41,677 nucleotides of DNA, from IMG/VR virus record IMGVR_UViG_3300008113_008484, positions 1-41,677 of that record, one strand, 5' to 3'. This stretch comes from a virus. This document shows, one piece after another, positions 9,845-18,542 of this stretch. The position numbers and the translations under genes are program-made. The notes under the pieces were generated by a model. That model was not told where the DNA came from, searched no databases, and was given only the letters and a program-made list of their open reading frames with translations. How positions within the stretch are numbered: position 1 is the first letter of the stretch; each line of letters starts with the position of its first letter.

Positions 9845-10582
9845 TTATTTTAATGTATATATTTCCTTTTCTGTAGTACCTAATGTTTGGATATTACTAG
9901 CATTTATTTGAACCCCTCCGGGAAGATTATAAGTAAAAGTACCAAGTAACCTACCAATATTTATTTTGGCTTCAGCAAGACAATATCTTACAAATAATTC
10001 GTCGTCATATAGGCTTTCTTCTGGGATATCTATATAAGCTCTAACTCCAACGTCAGTTCCTGTAAATTGAGAAGTTGAATTACCCCCGTCAGTTTGGTAA
10101 GTTCTGTTTGGATCCCTACCATTGATAGTAAGTCTCTTAGTATTCTTGTTGTAACCGAAAGCGTAAGTTTCTAAAAGATATGCCTTAGCAAGATCAAAGA
10201 AGGAATATAATACAGTTCTATAAACCAAGTTGTCCCCTGCAAAAGGAGAAAGCATAAGCTCTGATCCTAATAATTTAGAATCTCCAAAATCTTTATCTGG
10301 TGTGCCTATTAGACCTGATCCATTAACCTCTCTAACTTCATAAACAGATCTAACACATTGTGGTAATTGTATTTGTCTAGTTGCTCTAAATGCTGGTGTA
10401 GAAAAAAGTTCTCTGCCTAAAACAAATATCCTATCCTCTACAGCATATTGATAGTTGTCATAAAAATATGCTCTAGCTCTTTTTATAATCCTTTTAATCT
10501 CCTGCTCGTTAAGATTATAAGGAAGTGCACAAGAATGAGAAATCTCATCCTTTATTTCCTGGATTAAGTCAGCTTCTGTCAT
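9845..10582 (-). CDS. Putative neck/baseplate structural protein
   Basis: A 245-residue protein. The N-terminal helices begin with TEADLIQEIKDEI. The C-terminus has the pattern LAEAKINIGRLLGTF…NLPGGVQINASNIQ…EKEIYTL. From memory, similar 'LPGG…N…I…EKE' endings occur in neck or connector-like virion proteins of T4-related and jumbo phages, so I call it structural, but not with enough certainty to name it. The middle holds a beta-rich part with many aromatics. It is separated by six bases from each neighbour and lies in the baseplate operon. Another baseplate wedge component is the main alternative. No enzymatic motif is visible. Confidence 0.6.
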   Translation of the reverse strand: MTEADLIQEIKDEISHSCALPYNLNEQEIKRIIKRARAYFYDNYQYAVEDRIFVLGRELFSTPAFRATRQIQLPQCVRSVYEVREVNGSGLIGTPDKDFGDSKLLGSELMLSPFAGDNLVYRTVLYSFFDLAKAYLLETYAFGYNKNTKRLTINGRDPNRTYQTDGGNSTSQFTGTDVGVRAYIDIPEESLYDDELFVRYCLAEAKINIGRLLGTFTYNLPGGVQINASNIQTLGTTEKEIYTLK

Positions 10583-10588
10583 GGCTTT

Positions 10589-12031
10589 TTAATTATTTGA
10601 ATCGAATTTTATTCCAGGGATACCTGAAGGCTTCGAATTATTGTCAGAGAATCTTGCTGGTGTAGATGGTTCATCACCTTCGTTTCTGTTAGGGAATTGT
10701 AATTTTTTAGAACTTCCTTTTAACTTCTTGTCGTCTTCACCTTCTTTTACTATCTCTGTATCTGGAGATATTGTTGCAAGTTTTCCTATAAATCCAGATC
10801 TGATTATACCGCCGAATACTTCACAGTTGATCTCTTTATCTTTATTATCGATATAGCTATCATGTACGGTATTAGTAAAATATAAATCAGAAACCATAAC
10901 CTTACATCTGTTAATCTCGTTATTTGCTAGGAGATCACACTCCTCCATTGTGGAGTCGTTAAGTTTGGTATTGAATAATCTGCAATTTAATAAGTTTCCA
11001 GAGATTTCACCATCAAGTATATCATAATCCTTTAGAAGGTATGCTTTCGGTGTTTTAACGTCTTTTAATTGGAATTTACCAAGGGTACTATCATAGTTTA
11101 CTAATCCCTCTTTTATATTATTCTCAACTATAACATCATAAAGAACTTCTCTTATATTAATGAAGAAAGATCTCAATATTTGAGGATCTGATCTAAGATC
11201 TATCATAACATTCATGTGAGGATAGTTCTTCTGGAATGATTCAGGATCAACAAATGTAGAAGCACTCTTGTAGATCTCACTAAGAACCATTTTTAGAATC
11301 TTAAGATCATTTTCAGTGAAAGAGTCGTTGAATTGTAATACACCAACAGTATAAGTTATTATGTAATCGATAACTTCTTTTACTGATGAATATTTTTTCT
11401 GATAATCTTTACCTCCTAAGTATCTAACTTCAAAATATCCTTCAGGAAGCTTTAAGAAATTGACACCCATGTTTTTTTCTAGTGGAACGTCGAAAAGATT
11501 TTTGTCTATAAAAGCAACGTTACTAGGATCAACAAATTTATTAGCAGGTATAATCCTCTTTATAGATTTAGCATAAAGAGAGCCAACTCTATCTGGGAAT
11601 TTTTGATAAACAACATTTTCATCAAATCCTAGAATAAATTTAAGAATGTTTAATTGGGATATCGGTGGGACATCCGGATAAATCGAGGTATCTATACTTA
11701 CACCAAATTGGAACGCACATTTTTTATCTGTGTATCCATTCTCGTCTATCCATTTTAATGTTTTGATAAGAATTACGATAGCCTCAAAATAAGGAAGAGG
11801 ACCCGTGATGAATTCAACCATCTTGGATCCTCCTGAATAATCCGGTTCTAATTTAAAAATATCCTTAGTTGGTTTAAACTTGGAATGATATTTATTAAAT
11901 AGAAGTATTTTCTTACCTAAAACTTTTCCTAGGCTATATGTTATCTCATTTCGATTTAAGTTGCTATAGAACTCAAATTCAAAACCAAGCTTAGCCGAGT
12001 AGAAAAAATCATTAGAAAGTAAATTAGCCAA
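10589..12031 (-). CDS. Amidoligase-like protein with pentapeptide-like tail
   Basis: A 480-residue protein that resembles the GCS-like amidoligases, which form amide bonds between carboxylates and amines using ATP. The N-terminus has LGFEFEF (Glu18, Glu20), then MVEFITGPL (Glu73, matching the usual ELvSpPL) and YFEVRYLGG (Glu201, Arg203, matching the EfRlf motif). The usual central H-x-H is replaced by CAFQFGVS (about 105-112), so catalysis may be altered or lost. Residues about 330-410 look like irregular pentapeptide or beta-helix coils (CRLFNTKLNDSTMEECDLL), followed by a low-complexity polar tail. The start is TTG at 12031; no ATG occurs before residue 71. It begins four bases after the S1-like gene, which suggests coupled translation. 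Role in a baseplate operon is unknown; peptide tagging of a protein or cell-wall peptide modification is possible. Confidence 0.65.
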   Translation of the reverse strand: MANLLSNDFFYSAKLGFEFEFYSNLNRNEITYSLGKVLGKKILLFNKYHSKFKPTKDIFKLEPDYSGGSKMVEFITGPLPYFEAIVILIKTLKWIDENGYTDKKCAFQFGVSIDTSIYPDVPPISQLNILKFILGFDENVVYQKFPDRVGSLYAKSIKRIIPANKFVDPSNVAFIDKNLFDVPLEKNMGVNFLKLPEGYFEVRYLGGKDYQKKYSSVKEVIDYIITYTVGVLQFNDSFTENDLKILKMVLSEIYKSASTFVDPESFQKNYPHMNVMIDLRSDPQILRSFFINIREVLYDVIVENNIKEGLVNYDSTLGKFQLKDVKTPKAYLLKDYDILDGEISGNLLNCRLFNTKLNDSTMEECDLLANNEINRCKVMVSDLYFTNTVHDSYIDNKDKEINCEVFGGIIRSGFIGKLATISPDTEIVKEGEDDKKLKGSSKKLQFPNRNEGDEPSTPARFSDNNSKPSGIPGIKFDSNN

Positions 12032-12035
12032 TTTT

Positions 12036-13145
12036 TTATTTCTCTATTAATTGTACTTTGAGTGTAGAACTATCTACGCTCAAGATTGAACAATTAACCT
12101 CTTGCCCAACCTCATATTCTTTAATTGAGCCTACTAATTTTTCCTTTTCGATAAGTCCGCTTAAACCATTTTCCATTTTCACAAACACACCGAAGGTCTT
12201 AATCTTAGTAACCTCTCCTCTATATATTTTCAATTCAGTATTTTCCCCTAAAATCTCTTCAGAAGAATCCTTCATTTCTTGGATGGCTTTCATTTTTTCG
12301 TTTGCTTGTGAAACAGAAAGTGTTATTCTTTGTGGATTTTTGATGTCTATAACATAGAATTCTACAACATCACCAGCTTTTAATTTTTCTAAATTTTCTC
12401 TGTTGCTGTCGTCCATAGGAATAATTCCTGTATAGATCTCTTCCCACTCTACAAAAACACCACTGTTAGATGCTCCTGTAACTGTTCCTTCATATTTAGA
12501 AGCGAATGATAAATTTTGTACTTCCTTATCGATAATTTTCTTAAGATACTTTTTGAAAGAAACAACGAAGATATCTCTTTTCTGGTCATAAACTTCTACC
12601 ATTACGTGTAATTCCTTACCTACATAATCAGCGAAGTGAATGATTCTGTTAGCTGCTGCCAAGCTTCCAGGTAAGAAACATTCGATACCAGAAAGATCTA
12701 CCATAAATCCTCCGTTACAAACATTCTTAACTTTAACTCTGTAAGCACAATCTTCATCCTTGATAGATCTGTGTAACTCTCTTTTTAAAGATTTTTCGTA
12801 TCCTGCTGAAACAGAACCGTTAAAAGAACCTCCTTTATCTTTATGAATTACAACATCAAGAACCTGACCTTTTTCCATATCTACAGAAGGGAATCCCATT
12901 TTTCTCATGTGCTTCTCCTCCTTATTAGTATCAATAACTATGGTCTGCCCGAATGAAGTTTCAGCTAAAGCAATTCCCTTCTCAGCGTCAAAAGAATTAA
13001 CAACAACTCTTTCGAATCCATTGTTAGTCAAGTCCTTACCAGTAACTACTCCCGATACATCAGGGAAAGAGGAATCGTAAATATCTTTTAGTCTATCTCT
13101 CTCGGTAGTGTCGTATTCAAAAGAACTAAAATTTTTATTTTTCAT
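12036..13145 (-). CDS. Ribosomal protein S1-like RNA-binding protein
   Basis: A 369-residue protein with tandem S1 (OB-fold) RNA-binding domains: residues 133-198 (NGGFMVDLSGIECFLPGS), 217-280 (NSGVFVEWEEIYTGIIP) and 307-369 (TFGVFVKMENGLSGLIEKEKL). A diverged copy lies at about 29-115. Bacterial bS1 has six domains and about 557 residues in E. coli, so this is a shorter version. bS1 binds A/U-rich leaders and helps the 30S subunit start on mRNAs without a strong Shine-Dalgarno. S1-like genes are known from some large phages. Many genes here have weak or no Shine-Dalgarno, so a role in favouring phage mRNAs is plausible (inference). RNA decay or a virion role are alternatives. A TATAAT promoter-like sequence and a palindrome precede it, suggesting separate control from the surrounding baseplate genes. 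Confidence 0.88.
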   Translation of the reverse strand: MKNKNFSSFEYDTTERDRLKDIYDSSFPDVSGVVTGKDLTNNGFERVVVNSFDAEKGIALAETSFGQTIVIDTNKEEKHMRKMGFPSVDMEKGQVLDVVIHKDKGGSFNGSVSAGYEKSLKRELHRSIKDEDCAYRVKVKNVCNGGFMVDLSGIECFLPGSLAAANRIIHFADYVGKELHVMVEVYDQKRDIFVVSFKKYLKKIIDKEVQNLSFASKYEGTVTGASNSGVFVEWEEIYTGIIPMDDSNRENLEKLKAGDVVEFYVIDIKNPQRITLSVSQANEKMKAIQEMKDSSEEILGENTELKIYRGEVTKIKTFGVFVKMENGLSGLIEKEKLVGSIKEYEVGQEVNCSILSVDSSTLKVQLIEK

Positions 13146-13165
13146 ATTATTTGGGTTTGTATTAA

Positions 13166-13196
13166 ATTATAGTGCAATATTGCTTTAAAATTCCAA
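13166..13196 (-). promoter_or_regulatory. Candidate promoter for the S1-like gene
   Basis: On the minus strand a perfect TATAAT (13171-13166) lies 20 bases before the ATG, with TTGGAA (13196-13191) 19 bases upstream of it. The spacing is slightly long for a sigma-70 promoter. The box is part of ACTATAAT, which recurs in two other intergenic gaps (near 19480 and 26225). The predicted leader would be about 14 bases and has no Shine-Dalgarno. Confidence 0.42.
13174..13183. promoter_or_regulatory. Palindrome GCAATATTGC, operator-like
   Basis: A perfect 10-base palindrome, GCAATATTGC, sits between the -35-like and -10-like elements upstream of the S1-like gene, where a bound dimeric repressor would block RNA polymerase. 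It is the most G+C-containing piece of an otherwise A/T leader. No second copy was noticed elsewhere in the window, so its binding partner is unknown and chance cannot be excluded. Confidence 0.3.
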
Positions 13197-13211
13197 GAAA
13201 TTTCCACATTT

Positions 13212-16200
13212 TTAAAACTTTTTTTCATTCCAAGCTGTTTTTATTTCAGATTTAAGTTCCTTTATTGGATAAGCAGGATCAGATAAAGATCCGAAGAAAA
13301 ATTTAAATAATCCAGAAACGTCCGCAGCGCTTCTTAAAAATTCATCTATATAGGCAACGTAGTAAGAATTTCTAAGGCTCATTCTTCTCCAAACAGGATG
13401 ATCGTCATTCATTAACATAGGATTTAATAAATTCAATACACCTCTTCCCATAAGAATAGTTAACGGCCAAGGAAGCTTTGAAATCACATCCGCAGAAGCC
13501 TTTAGTTTAGGAAAAACTACCAAATCAGAGAGCGGAGTTTTTGGTTGGCTCTTGTAATATTCCCAGAAATTACCTTGAGGCATCCTAGCAAATGGAGGAG
13601 ATCCTAAACCTATAAGAGCCTGCTCTATAATATCCGTAGGTCTTGCATTGGGCAATATCTTTTTATTCAGAATATTAAATATAGGAGGTAAATTCTCAGC
13701 ATTAGGATTTATAAGGTTAGTTATAATATTTTTAGATATTTTCTGTATATCAAGAGGACCTAAGTCAGTAAATCTAGTAGAGAATGGATCGTTTATTTCT
13801 GGAATATTGGCTTCAAGAACACCATTTTCCATCGCTTTATCTAACAAATCTATTAATACACTTTTTATATCCTTTCCTTTTATTTTTATTTGTATCACTC
13901 CACCTAATCCGGGTATTTGTAGAAATGAATCTTGCTTGGGTGGGAATTTTACAGGAAACTCAAAAGCTGCAACAGCATTACCGAACTTACCATTTAAACT
14001 TTCCAAACAAGCCAATGTTCCTTTAGGATATGGATATCTAGATATTAAAGGTTCTTCAGCATCTAGAGGTCTAACCGGATCGAACTGACTGATAGCACTT
14101 AATCCAAGTTTTCTCGATATAATCTTTTTTAAATCCTTTACTCTTATAATAACAGAAGGATCCTCGCCATTATATCTAACATATTTAACAAAGTCATCAA
14201 TAGTATACTCAGTTCTTGCTAGCCCTTTTATTATCCTCTCCATCATATCCTTTATCTCCGGATCTCTTCTCTTAAATAACTTTAATTTTATAGGTGCGGA
14301 ATTAGTTATCTTAACAGGAGGGAAAGTTATTTCACCTTCATATTCCCCAAGATCTATTATAGAGAATATCCCTTCTCTTAATTTTTTTATCGTTGATATC
14401 TTATTACCCCACAGGATAACTGCGGTAATTATAATAGATGCTCTCCTTATTGGTCTCACTAATTCCTTGAACTCATCGTCTGTCATAAATCTAGGGTCTC
14501 CACTCTTTCTCAGAAAAAGTTTACTAGAATTTGCTACATCTAGATTCTCTATAGCATATCTAGGAGGACAAACAATCTTCATTAATTTCAAGGCCTCTCT
14601 CATCTCTTCCTTAAAATCTATAAAATTTGGACATTTAATGGGAACTAGACTAGTTTTCATTTCCTTTAATATTCTCATAGATCTAAGTATACCAGATATG
14701 TCTATTTTTAATCGACTCTTGCCTTTAGGAAAATATATGTCCTTCGGTGTTGGAATAGAATTCTTTAAATAAGTTTTTATTGTGTTTCTTAAAACAATCT
14801 TTCTCTCTCCAACTATACTATTTAGGGTAGCAACATCTGTGGTAAGATCGGGGAACTTTATATTATCGTCCAGTGCAAATTGATTCTCATACTGACGAAC
14901 CTTATCAAATATCTGATTCTTTAAGGCAAGTTCCTTAGTTTGTAAATCTCTTACCCCTTGCATATTTCCAGGAGGAGTAATAGTATCCATTATTTTAGAA
15001 AGATTCGCTTTTAAATCTTCTAAAACTCTATCCTTCGAATCTAAGTTATCTTTACCAAATCCAGGAAGAGGTAATAAATTATCAGGAATACCATAAGTTA
15101 ACATCTGCTTTATTTTCTCAAACGGGTCTTTTATTTTGGGATCAGATTTTCTAGGAATAAATCTCGGTCCTCTAAGTCCAGTAAGAAAGAATGATCCACC
15201 AGTTAAAAATTCTTTTATATAAACTAATGGTGTTGGCATAAACCCTCCAATGAAAGGAATAAAAATAACCATCAATCCTAAATTAAAAGGAAGCGGTATA
15301 AGTATAGGTTTAATTATTGTCCATATCATAGGTAAGGGTATCCTGATATAAGGAGCTCCGTCAACTGGGTTAGGTATAGGAATAGGTATAAAAGCAGGTG
15401 GTAAGTATCCAACTGGCCAATATTTTAATCCAAGTCTAACCGATGGACCACCTACTAAGAAAAACTCTTTCTTTTCTATAGGTGGTAATCCATTAGGAAA
15501 TGGCATTAGACCAACCTTAGTAACATCCTTACAAAATTGTTGCCACCAACATCTTTGAAAAATCGTAGGGCAGTCTGAACTCGGCGGACAAGACTTAAGA
15601 TAGTTTGGGGTCTTAAAATCAGATCCCGCTTTACCACAACACGGAGGTGGACAATTCTCAGGATCAGATCCGCTAGCTTCTGCTCCTCCACCTGCACCTG
15701 CAGCGGCATTTCCTCTTCCTGAAGGTCCTCGTCTTGAACCCGCACCGCAATCAATTCCAGAGAATTTTTTTTCTATTCCCTCAGGAGATATACTATCATT
15801 TAATTCAGCAATCTTCTGTGCTGCAAATAGCATTGTTTCTTGAATATCCTCATATTTTTTCTTAACGTCAAAATAATTCTCGAATATCCTTATTCCTACA
15901 GCTTCATTCTTAGAAAGAGCCTCAGCCAAAGAAGTAGCAGCTTTTCTTGCCTCTTTTTTTAGTTTATCTATGGCAGGTACTATATGAATATTTTTTGCTT
16001 GTCTGTATTTAGCATCCCACTTTGGCTTAAAATTGCTATTAAATTCAACAAATACAGGATTAGGATCACCTTCATCAGTAAACCCGGCAGGTCTAAGTTT
16101 AGCTGGATCTCTAGAGTTGTTATCCCCTCTTTCAGCAGCACTAAAGAAAAGCCAATTAGAGGAGGATTTCTCTATTAATTCCCCATAAAGAATTCCTCTA

Positions 16201-18530
16201 TCTTCTACTATATCTTTTATTATAGATTCCTTAGAATCATCTGTATCAATAATTTTTTCTAAAAAATCATAAAAATCTGCAACATCTTTTTGTCCTCGAA
16301 TTAGATTATTTATTTTTAAAGATTGATAACTTATTAGAAAGCTTGGAATCCTTCCTGCTAAAAGCCCTCCATTATTTGCATACTCATTTCCCAATCTAAT
16401 TAGCGGTAAATCTGGTATATTCACAGTAACTGTAGATTCAGTGCTTCCTTTTAAACTAAATTTAGCAGGTTTTTCAGTTTCTATATAGGGTATAGGATTT
16501 CCATAATCCGTAGGTAAAGAAAGTTTTATTATCAATTCACCCCGACTTTTAGAAATATCAGTTTCATATCTAACAGAGAATTCTTTAAGTAAATCTAGAA
16601 ATTTATGGCCCTTCAAAACCCTGTTGGCTTCTGACAATGTATCTTCTCCCTGTCCATAAGGATCCGAAAGATCTATCTTGTCCGGGGTGAACAGTTTCTC
16701 TAGATCTTGTATATTTACTGTCTTTTTCTTTCTTTCTGACAATTTATCTAATGAGGCCTGAAGTAGATTTTTAGTCTCACTAAAATCAGATTTTAATTTA
16801 TCTATGAATCTTTTCTTCAGCAGATAATCTCTTATTATATCCTTATTAGAAGATATAATAGTAACGGCAGTGCTTATAGGCCAAGAAGAATTAGAATCGT
16901 CATAAATTATAATCTCATTATTTCTGTCTATTCCTTCTTTTATAAATTTTTTCAATTCTTTCTCTGTAAGATCGAGAACTGCAATATTTATATTGAATAT
17001 TTTATCATTGAATATTTTAAATGCACCAAGAAAATCTTTTTTATCGTTAGAATAATCTCCTTGCTCTTGTAATATTTGCTCGCTATAGTTCGATAATTGG
17101 TCTCGGTATGTTAATGCCTGAATTGCTATCCCGAGATCGCTATTGGCTCCTACAGTACCATCGGAAGCATTTTTTTTCCATTCACTAGCTAACGTTTTAT
17201 GATATTCATATATCGCTTCATAATGATAAAGTATCTCTTCCAAGCTTCTCTCGATCGATTGCCATCTAGAAAGCTTTTTTATCTCATCTTGTAGCTGATC
17301 CGTTTTTTGTAATGCAGCATTTAAACATCCTTCGATAGCTTCGACATCAACGTCTTCCGTAACTGGATCTGGAACCTCAATAGGATCTTCAAGAGGGGAT
17401 TGAGGTATATCTGATTCTTCTATAGGATCACAAAATTCTTCAGTAATCTGTTCAAATTTTTGTTTAGTAGCAATAGGGTCTCCTGTTATTGGATCCTCAG
17501 GTATACCAGCAAAACAATCATCGTTAATCTGCACAGGATCATCTCCATCGGGATAAAAATTACCATCAAATTCGTCAAAAGTACCAACATCTATAATTTC
17601 GTCTAAATTAATTTCTTCTTCCTCGTCAAGTTCATTATTCCTAGCTCCTCTACTAAAATCTCTAAGATCCAATGATTTATTAAAATCACATGGTTTTGCA
17701 TTAGCATATTGATCCTTAAGTAATTTGTTTATCTTCTTTATTAGTTTATCGAAGCTAATTTCCTCACCACCTATTTTTACATGGACTATTCTAGTGCCAG
17801 CCATTATAAAGACTAGAGGTATTTTAAAACCAAGTACATTCAGTTTTCTTTTCTTTTTTGCACCAGAATTAGAAGGCTTACCAACAATGATTGGATCTAG
17901 GTTATCAAATATTCTCTCGTTTATTCTATCTAGTAATTCCGGATTTTTATCTCTTAGATATTTTGTTATTCCTGAAGAGGATCTGCCACGTGTTATATCT
18001 GAAGAACCTCTTCTAGATTCTATTCCTGATATAGAACCACTTTTTCCTACTACCGCATCAAGATTAATATTAGTAACAGATACACCTATATCACTTTCAG
18101 TTACAGGGGAATCATTTTTAAATTCATCAGAATTTATCAATGAGTCATATAAAGTAGGCTCATCATTTTTTAGGGTCTCTAATATTATTGCACTATAAAG
18201 TTGGTCTCCCTCATAATTACAAGCTAACTCTTCAATCCTCTCCATCGGTATTGGAGGAGGTCCTGGTTTTAAGCTCTCGATAACTGAATCTACATCTTTC
18301 TGTGTCCTCCCCAATTCTCTCTCAAATCCCTCTTTGGTCTGTATATCGTCGTAAGGAAGATTCAGAGCCTCGTCACCAGTAGTTAAATTTTCCCCGGTAA
18401 TTACACTTCTTGCCTGGTCATCAATAGTTAAACTTCCTCCAGCAATTATACCTATTACCTGTTCAGAGGTTATACTAGAAAAGTCCATGTCCATTAATCG
18501 GTCTATCCTAGATCCTATTCTATCTGCCAT
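13212..18530 (-). CDS. Very large virion protein with hydrophobic Pro-rich belt
   Basis: A 1772-residue protein I cannot assign to a family. It lies directly after the OB-fold spike gene, so it is probably a tail or baseplate component. Visible parts in order: an acidic linker (about 295-345), a coiled-coil-like helical region (about 400-620), a glycine/serine-rich linker with a cysteine cluster (about 925-980, including PPPCC and two more CPP/CPT motifs), and a strongly hydrophobic proline-rich belt (about 1020-1125, e.g. LPPAFIPIPIPNP and LPMIWTIIKPILIPLPF). A mixed alpha/beta C-terminal third follows. The belt could insert into a membrane or pack inside the tail. Tape measure is an alternative because of the length, but the helical content is too low overall for me to favour it. 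Twelve bases separate it from the spike gene. Confidence 0.75.
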   Translation of the reverse strand: MADRIGSRIDRLMDMDFSSITSEQVIGIIAGGSLTIDDQARSVITGENLTTGDEALNLPYDDIQTKEGFERELGRTQKDVDSVIESLKPGPPPIPMERIEELACNYEGDQLYSAIILETLKNDEPTLYDSLINSDEFKNDSPVTESDIGVSVTNINLDAVVGKSGSISGIESRRGSSDITRGRSSSGITKYLRDKNPELLDRINERIFDNLDPIIVGKPSNSGAKKKRKLNVLGFKIPLVFIMAGTRIVHVKIGGEEISFDKLIKKINKLLKDQYANAKPCDFNKSLDLRDFSRGARNNELDEEEEINLDEIIDVGTFDEFDGNFYPDGDDPVQINDDCFAGIPEDPITGDPIATKQKFEQITEEFCDPIEESDIPQSPLEDPIEVPDPVTEDVDVEAIEGCLNAALQKTDQLQDEIKKLSRWQSIERSLEEILYHYEAIYEYHKTLASEWKKNASDGTVGANSDLGIAIQALTYRDQLSNYSEQILQEQGDYSNDKKDFLGAFKIFNDKIFNINIAVLDLTEKELKKFIKEGIDRNNEIIIYDDSNSSWPISTAVTIISSNKDIIRDYLLKKRFIDKLKSDFSETKNLLQASLDKLSERKKKTVNIQDLEKLFTPDKIDLSDPYGQGEDTLSEANRVLKGHKFLDLLKEFSVRYETDISKSRGELIIKLSLPTDYGNPIPYIETEKPAKFSLKGSTESTVTVNIPDLPLIRLGNEYANNGGLLAGRIPSFLISYQSLKINNLIRGQKDVADFYDFLEKIIDTDDSKESIIKDIVEDRGILYGELIEKSSSNWLFFSAAERGDNNSRDPAKLRPAGFTDEGDPNPVFVEFNSNFKPKWDAKYRQAKNIHIVPAIDKLKKEARKAATSLAEALSKNEAVGIRIFENYFDVKKKYEDIQETMLFAAQKIAELNDSISPEGIEKKFSGIDCGAGSRRGPSGRGNAAAGAGGGAEASGSDPENCPPPCCGKAGSDFKTPNYLKSCPPSSDCPTIFQRCWWQQFCKDVTKVGLMPFPNGLPPIEKKEFFLVGGPSVRLGLKYWPVGYLPPAFIPIPIPNPVDGAPYIRIPLPMIWTIIKPILIPLPFNLGLMVIFIPFIGGFMPTPLVYIKEFLTGGSFFLTGLRGPRFIPRKSDPKIKDPFEKIKQMLTYGIPDNLLPLPGFGKDNLDSKDRVLEDLKANLSKIMDTITPPGNMQGVRDLQTKELALKNQIFDKVRQYENQFALDDNIKFPDLTTDVATLNSIVGERKIVLRNTIKTYLKNSIPTPKDIYFPKGKSRLKIDISGILRSMRILKEMKTSLVPIKCPNFIDFKEEMREALKLMKIVCPPRYAIENLDVANSSKLFLRKSGDPRFMTDDEFKELVRPIRRASIIITAVILWGNKISTIKKLREGIFSIIDLGEYEGEITFPPVKITNSAPIKLKLFKRRDPEIKDMMERIIKGLARTEYTIDDFVKYVRYNGEDPSVIIRVKDLKKIISRKLGLSAISQFDPVRPLDAEEPLISRYPYPKGTLACLESLNGKFGNAVAAFEFPVKFPPKQDSFLQIPGLGGVIQIKIKGKDIKSVLIDLLDKAMENGVLEANIPEINDPFSTRFTDLGPLDIQKISKNIITNLINPNAENLPPIFNILNKKILPNARPTDIIEQALIGLGSPPFARMPQGNFWEYYKSQPKTPLSDLVVFPKLKASADVISKLPWPLTILMGRGVLNLLNPMLMNDDHPVWRRMSLRNSYYVAYIDEFLRSAADVSGLFKFFFGSLSDPAYPIKELKSEIKTAWNEKKF

Positions 18531-18542
18531 CTTATTATTTTT

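Noticed and set aside
15506-15754. 82-codon minus-strand frame inside the 1772-residue gene
   Set aside because: Out-of-frame reading of the Gly/Ser/Cys linker, low complexity and no start signals.
17725-18198. 157-codon plus-strand open frame with hydrophobic segments
   Set aside because: Antisense to the 1772-residue gene; hydrophobic composition follows from reversed Lys/Asn/Glu codons.
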